DNA of 38,064 nucleotides from an uncultured Schlesneria sp. (lineage in GTDB: Bacteria; Planctomycetota; Planctomycetia; Planctomycetales; Planctomycetaceae). Under the pieces are notes generated by a model, which did no database searches, was not told where the DNA came from, and saw only the letters and a program-made list of their open reading frames with translations. Positions 34,426 through 38,064 of this stretch are shown piece after piece (the stretch's first letter is position 1; each line of letters starts with the position of its first letter). The position numbers and the translations under genes were made by a program. The DNA lies in assembly GCA_903834925.1 (NCBI GenBank), contig CAILLA010000199.1, forward strand, positions 1-38,064, written 5' to 3'.

Positions 34426-35409
34426 ATGCCTGATTTATCAAACATGACCGTCTCCATCGAACGTGCGGCAGCGATCTTGCGGGAAGGGGGACTCGTCGCC
34501 TTGCCGACGGAAACCGTTTATGGGCTCGGTGCCAACGCGCTCGACCCGATCGCTGTGGCAAAGATTTTCGCGGCAAAAGAGCGTCCGTTCTTTGACCCGC
34601 TGATCGTCCACGTGCCGGACATCGATTGGATGCCGCGAGTGGTTGGTCAGTTCCCTGAAATCGCCCGTCAATTGGCACAGCGGTTTTGGCCAGGACCACT
34701 TACACTTGTCTTACCCAAAGTGGACGCAATTCCAGACCTTGTCACGTCGGGTTTACCAAGTGTCGGAGTGAGAATTCCGGATCATGACTTGACCCGTGAT
34801 GTCTTGAGACTTGCCAATGTCCCAGTCGCGGCTCCGAGCGCGAACCCGTTTGGAAGACTGAGTCCCACAACTGCCATCCATGTTCACGCACAACTCGGTC
34901 ATCGGATTGATGCGATCGTTGACGGTGGGCCGTGCCGCGTCGGTATCGAATCAACAATCTTGCAGATCGATGACAGCGGAGTAACACTGCTACGGCCTGG
35001 CGGAATCTCGTTGGAGGATATCCAGTCCCTGGTCGGAAACGTGAAGTTGCCTGTCTCAACGGTTTCTGAATCGCCGATTGCTCCGGGAATGCTTGCAAGC
35101 CATTATGCACCGCGAACTCCACTGCGAATCGTCAGTGAAGCCCCTTCATCCGTCGCGTCAACTCGTACGGGGCTGCTTGTGCTTTGCAATAGCGCAGCCT
35201 TTACGCAATTCGCCCAGATTGAAGAGTTATCACCGACCGGTGACCTTGTCACTGCTGCAGCCAATTTCTTTCAAGCGCTGCATCGTCTGGATTCCGCCGG
35301 ACTTGAGGAAATCATCGCTGTTCGATTTCCAGAAAATGGATTGGGCCGGGCATTGAACGATCGACTTCGGCGAGCCGAACATCACAGTTCTGACCGAAGT
35401 TCAACCTGA
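34426..35409 (+). CDS. L-threonylcarbamoyladenylate synthase (Sua5/TsaC type)
   Basis: A 327-residue enzyme that makes threonylcarbamoyl-AMP from threonine, bicarbonate and ATP, the first step of the t6A modification at tRNA position 37. The YrdC domain (about residues 8-210) shows AAAILREGGLVALPTETVYGLGANAL, IFAAKERPFFDPLIVHV, FWPGPLTLVLP, GVRIPDHDL, PVAAPSANPFGRLSPTTA and the closing LLRPGGIS. The C-terminal Sua5 domain begins with the linker PIAPGMLASHYAPRTPLRIV, so this is the long Sua5 type rather than the short TsaC type. Possible starts are ATG at 34426 and 34444; a TTG at 34405 is less likely. No ribosome-binding site is strong enough to decide. Confidence 0.93.
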   Translation: MPDLSNMTVSIERAAAILREGGLVALPTETVYGLGANALDPIAVAKIFAAKERPFFDPLIVHVPDIDWMPRVVGQFPEIARQLAQRFWPGPLTLVLPKVDAIPDLVTSGLPSVGVRIPDHDLTRDVLRLANVPVAAPSANPFGRLSPTTAIHVHAQLGHRIDAIVDGGPCRVGIESTILQIDDSGVTLLRPGGISLEDIQSLVGNVKLPVSTVSESPIAPGMLASHYAPRTPLRIVSEAPSSVASTRTGLLVLCNSAAFTQFAQIEELSPTGDLVTAAANFFQALHRLDSAGLEEIIAVRFPENGLGRALNDRLRRAEHHSSDRSST

Positions 35410-35416
35410 TCTCAGC

Positions 35417-35461
35417 TCGTTTTCGATCCCGGAAAGTTCTTCATCCCGGTCGAAAACGAGC
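35417..35461 (+). terminator. hairpin after the Sua5 gene
   Basis: CTCGTTTTCGATCCCGG (35417-35433) and CCCGGTCGAAAACGAG (35446-35461) form a stem with 11 perfect outer pairs plus inner GC pairs, starting eight bases after the stop codon. There is no U-tract after it, so a classical rho-independent terminator is not fully supported; a REP-like hairpin is the alternative. Confidence 0.5.
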
Positions 35462-35614
35462 CCTATTGGCGGCGACCGCCGATGTCGCGGCAATTATGCA
35501 AACATGAATTCGGAATTTTCCGTTCAGACTCCTTGTCGCATGAGGTAGTCGACTCTATTGTGTCGCAAGAGTTTCAATCCAGTTTGCTTGGCAATTCGGC
35601 GCGGGCGTAACGAG

Positions 35615-35944
35615 ATGAAGAGTGGTTTCAAGCCGGGCGACCCGGTGATCTTTCGTGTCACAAAACAAAGCACCGATCCCGGTCCGCGCGCCGTCGACGT
35701 GAGTCCCGCTCCGGCTGGCGAAATGTATTCGTATCAAGTTGACAAATTCTGGACCGTGATTGAGGTCGTTTCCGATGGGAAGGTGAAACTGGTTACCCGT
35801 CGCGGCAAGCAGCGTTCCGTGGCGAGCGACGATTTTCGTTTAAGGCATGCACGGTGGTGGGAACGATGGCTTTATCGAGACCGCTTCCCGAAGTTATCCG
35901 AACTTAAGGACCTGCCATTACGCCCGGATTCGTCGGCGGAATGA
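35615..35944 (+). CDS. small conserved planctomycete hypothetical protein
   Basis: A 109-residue basic soluble protein. FKPGDPVIFRVTKQSTDPGPRAVDVSPAPAGEMYSYQVDKFWTVIEV followed by LVTRRGKQRSVASDDFRLRHARWWERWLYRDRFP is a pattern I associate with a short protein conserved in planctomycetes, possibly an SH3-like beta-barrel by its GDPV...VDKFW...V spacing. That fold is a guess. The open frame runs from 35558, but the ATG at 35615 matches where conservation begins. No function is known. It lies between the Sua5 and creatininase genes. Confidence 0.75.
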   Translation: MKSGFKPGDPVIFRVTKQSTDPGPRAVDVSPAPAGEMYSYQVDKFWTVIEVVSDGKVKLVTRRGKQRSVASDDFRLRHARWWERWLYRDRFPKLSELKDLPLRPDSSAE

Positions 35945-35969
35945 CGACCTTGTTCGGTATTCGTATAAT
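35941..35969 (+). promoter_or_regulatory. probable promoter of the creatininase/transporter pair
   Basis: TATAAT at 35964-35969 with ATGACG (four of six matches to TTGACA) at 35941-35946, spaced 17 bases. Transcription would begin about 35976, some 36 bases before the ATG at 36012. The -35 box overlaps the stop codon of the previous gene. Confidence 0.45.
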
Positions 35970-36011
35970 TGAGGCTCAAGCCCAAACTGCATGAGCTTTG
36001 GAGTTACTACA

Positions 36012-36773
36012 ATGAACTTAAGCGATCTCACCTGGCCCGAAGTCGAGGCCCTTTCCCGTGATCTGCCAGTCGTCATTCCTGTCGCGGCACTTGAGCAGCA
36101 CGGTCATCATCTGCCAGTTTTTACCGACAGTATGCTGCTTGGCGAAGTCGTTCGCCGCGTCAGCGAATCGATGAAGGAACGGGTTTTATTCACGCCGCTG
36201 ATGTGGTTGGGAAACTCACATCATCACATGGATTTTCCTGGAACGATGTCGGCCAGCCCCCGAGTTTATCTCGATCTCTTGAACGACCTGATCGAAAACA
36301 TGCTGGCACATGGGTTTCGAAGGATCGTGTTATTGAACGGGCATGGCGGAAATTCGACACCTGGCAAACAGGCGGTTTTTGAGGTCCGCCAGCGGCACCG
36401 CACTCGACAAGACTTGTTGCTGCTGTTCGCCACGTATTGGGATCATGGTAAACCGAACCAGGCTCGCTCGGATCTTGTCCAGACTCAAATGGGACATGCC
36501 TGCGAGTGGGAAACGTCAATGATCATGAGGCTGGCACCGCAACTGGTTAAGAACATCAGTCAGGTTAAGCCGGTTGAATTTGGCTTTGCGTTTGAGCCTG
36601 CTTACCGGGGGTGGATCACCAAAGATCGTACGGCACCCGGCCATATTGGTCAGCCGAACGTCGCCACCCCGGAAAAAGGGGAGGCGTTGTTTCAGACGTT
36701 TTCCGCTGGAGTCAGCCAGTTTCTTGAGCAGGTCATCGCGTGGGATGGCCATAGTTGGGAGATGTCAACGTGA
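36012..36773 (+). CDS. creatininase family hydrolase
   Basis: A 253-residue metal-dependent amidohydrolase of the creatininase family, which also includes the mycofactocin enzyme MftE and FAPy deformylase (ArfB). Metal-ligand motifs are present: VAALEQHGHHLPVFTDS (Glu28, His30, Asp39) and VLLNGHGGN, with GHACEWETSMIMRL supplying the late Glu. Length is normal. The ATG at 36012 opens MNLSDLTWPEVE, the usual family start; an in-frame ATG at 35991 is less likely. The EamA transporter gene starts 16 bases after the stop, so the two are probably co-expressed and might import or export a related amide or amine (inference). The substrate is not predictable. Confidence 0.9.
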   Translation: MNLSDLTWPEVEALSRDLPVVIPVAALEQHGHHLPVFTDSMLLGEVVRRVSESMKERVLFTPLMWLGNSHHHMDFPGTMSASPRVYLDLLNDLIENMLAHGFRRIVLLNGHGGNSTPGKQAVFEVRQRHRTRQDLLLLFATYWDHGKPNQARSDLVQTQMGHACEWETSMIMRLAPQLVKNISQVKPVEFGFAFEPAYRGWITKDRTAPGHIGQPNVATPEKGEALFQTFSAGVSQFLEQVIAWDGHSWEMST

Positions 36774-36789
36774 GCAGTTTTGGTGAGAA

Positions 36790-37686
36790 ATGCCGTATTT
36801 CTGGTTCTCGGTAATCTGTTTGATCTGGGGCAGCAGCTTCATTTTGATGAAGCGCGCCATGGAATGCCTGTCGCCGATCGGCGTCGGCGCGGGTCGTGCC
36901 ATTGGCGGAACCCTTGTGCTCGCACTGATCTTTCTGGTTTTGAAGCAACCCCGAACGATTCGGCGAACTGATCTGTTGCCATTGATGGGAGTTGTCTTTC
37001 TGGGGTTTGTCTGGCCACACTCGATCCAACCCGAGCTGGTGGCCAGGCACGGCGGTGCGTTTGTCGGCCTGACCGTCGGGCTTACGCCATTGCTGACAAT
37101 TCTTGTCTCAATTCCAATTCTTGGCATCTGGCCAACGCTAAGGCAAACGATCGGTGTGATCGGAGCACTGGCGTGTCTGATGGCCTTGATGTTTGATTAC
37201 GGACGTCAGTCGGTTCCCATTGCCGATATCATTCTGGCAATCAGCGTGCCGCTGACGTACTCAACGGCCAACAGTATTATCCGGCGCTATCTTCGGCACC
37301 TTCCACCGCTTGAGTTAACGCTGATCTGTCTGGCGACCGCAGGAAGCATCCTGTTGCCACTCTCTATGGTGGTTCGTAACCATCGAACGGCGAATCTGGA
37401 TCAGCTCGGTTCCGCCTTGCTGGCTGTGGGAATCCTCGGAGTCGTCGGGACAGGAATCGCAACGTTTCTTTTTAACCGCCTTGTCCAGGACCAGGGCCCG
37501 CTCTTTGCCGGGATGACAACGAATCTCGTCCCGATCGGTGCGGTCTTGTGGGGCAGAGCGGACGGCGAGCATATCACGATGATCCAGGTGTTAGCTTTGG
37601 TAGGTATCCTGATCATGGTGACCTACGTGCAGACCGCACCTCGGAAGTTGCCGGAAGTAACAGTCGAGGCCAGCCCGACGGCGTAA
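36790..37686 (+). CDS. EamA/DMT-family transporter
   Basis: A 298-residue integral membrane protein with about ten membrane helices arranged as two EamA repeats. The first opens MPYFWFSVICLIWGSSFILMKRAM, where WGSSFI is the typical DMT start. The second lies around ADIILAISVPLTYSTANSIIRRYL, ending with GPLFAGMTTNLVPIGAVLWG and ITMIQVLALVGILIMVTYV. DMT transporters of this kind export amino acids, metabolites or nucleotide sugars. It follows the creatininase gene by 16 bases, probably in one operon. Substrate unknown. Confidence 0.92.
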   Translation: MPYFWFSVICLIWGSSFILMKRAMECLSPIGVGAGRAIGGTLVLALIFLVLKQPRTIRRTDLLPLMGVVFLGFVWPHSIQPELVARHGGAFVGLTVGLTPLLTILVSIPILGIWPTLRQTIGVIGALACLMALMFDYGRQSVPIADIILAISVPLTYSTANSIIRRYLRHLPPLELTLICLATAGSILLPLSMVVRNHRTANLDQLGSALLAVGILGVVGTGIATFLFNRLVQDQGPLFAGMTTNLVPIGAVLWGRADGEHITMIQVLALVGILIMVTYVQTAPRKLPEVTVEASPTA

Positions 37687-37809
37687 GACCGGGTAATTCT
37701 GGGTGTGCAGGGTTGGATACCTCCGCCATGTTAAGCGAAGCACAATCTCTATCGAGACCATTTGTGTCGCCCTTTTCGCCGGAATCGTCTTTGGAAATCT
37801 GCGATTCGT

Positions 37810-38064
37810 TCACGCAACGACAGCCTCTACTTCGGAATGCTGCTTAATGAGCAAATTGGCGGCAGCCAACGCTTCATCGTCCTCAAGATCCCATACACCA
37901 CTGGCTTCCAATTTTCCGGCCATCATTGCGATATTCGCAAATGTCTGGCCCAACCGCCATTCCGGACACAGGTGGCTCAATTGTGGAAAAAAAGGTGTCA
38001 GGAACCGTAAAAGTTTAGTTAACCCCGGGCGGATGGCGGCTGAAGTTTTGGCTTTCAAGTTAAA
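37810..38064 (-). CDS. small hypothetical protein, start beyond or near the window edge
   Basis: The minus-strand frame is open from the window edge to a TGA at 37810-37812. The segment LCPEWRLGQTFANIAMMAGK...VWDLEDDEALAAANLLI resembles a small conserved planctomycete protein type in which a PDxRLGQLxxN motif is followed by an acidic DxEDxEL block. The only start inside the window is a TTG at 38058, so the gene may begin outside it. It converges with the EamA transporter gene. Function unknown. Confidence 0.6.
   Translation of the reverse strand, partial: FNLKAKTSAAIRPGLTKLLRFLTPFFPQLSHLCPEWRLGQTFANIAMMAGKLEASGVWDLEDDEALAAANLLIKQHSEVEAVVA

Noticed and set aside
1-38064. CRISPR arrays, tRNA or rRNA genes, prophage or defence islands
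   Set aside because: No regularly spaced direct repeats, no tRNA cloverleaf I could recognise, no integrase, transposase, capsid, nuclease-helicase or restriction genes were found. DUF2314 and DUF1963 genes alone do not establish a toxin-immunity system.

Overview
The window looks like chromosomal DNA from a planctomycete (Planctomycetota, probably the Planctomycetales/Planctomycetaceae-Schlesneria side). Reasons: a c-type-cytochrome/DUF1549/DUF1553 protein, a Tat-type DUF1501 protein, a DUF1570 metallopeptidase-like protein, an ECF sigma factor paired with a Ser/Thr kinase, a DUF4058 remnant, several small hypotheticals of planctomycete type, and many intergenic palindromic repeats. GC content is about 50-55%. 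The lineage call is inference from gene families, not from a marker gene.

Layout. 1-5.2 kb: a possible tail of a gene entering from the left, a DUF2063 (BufC/HvfC-type) protein, the large DUF1549/DUF1553 protein and an aldo/keto reductase, with the last two bracketed by inverted copies of one palindromic repeat. 5.6-8.2 kb: a minus-strand operon (membrane protein, DinB-like protein, DUF1570 protein). 8.5-11.2 kb: a secreted Gly/Asn/Tyr-rich TPR protein and a HAD phosphatase. 11.2-14.1 kb, minus strand: dnaA and a double-GNAT acetyltransferase. 14.5-18.0 kb: alpha-glucan phosphorylase and a polytopic membrane protein. 18.4 kb: csrA. 19.1-21.4 kb: ECF sigma factor and membrane Ser/Thr kinase. 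21.4-24.0 kb: RlhA-like U32 protein. 24.2-26.5 kb: DUF1854 protein, LolD/MacB-type ATPase and a TolB-like propeller.

26.5-31.2 kb is the most accessory-like part: a small membrane ORF, an N-terminally truncated DUF4058 gene, a DUF2314-like protein, a DUF1963 (YwqG-like) protein and a solitary DUF1501 protein, separated by hairpin repeats. 31.7-38.0 kb returns to ordinary genes: a HemN/HemW-like radical SAM protein, a rhomboid protease, a Sua5/TsaC tRNA-modification enzyme, a small conserved hypothetical, a creatininase-family hydrolase with an EamA transporter, and a small hypothetical running off the right edge.

I found no CRISPR array, tRNA, rRNA, transposase, phage module or recognisable defence system. 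The strongest non-genic signal is the set of at least four structured intergenic repeat families. One has two copies whose stem differs by a compensatory base-pair change, and one forms a 33-bp perfect inverted repeat. These repeats, the lone sigma/kinase pair with an unusual multi-pass kinase, and substitutions in DnaA are the items most worth a second look. I do not see a convincing new multi-gene system.
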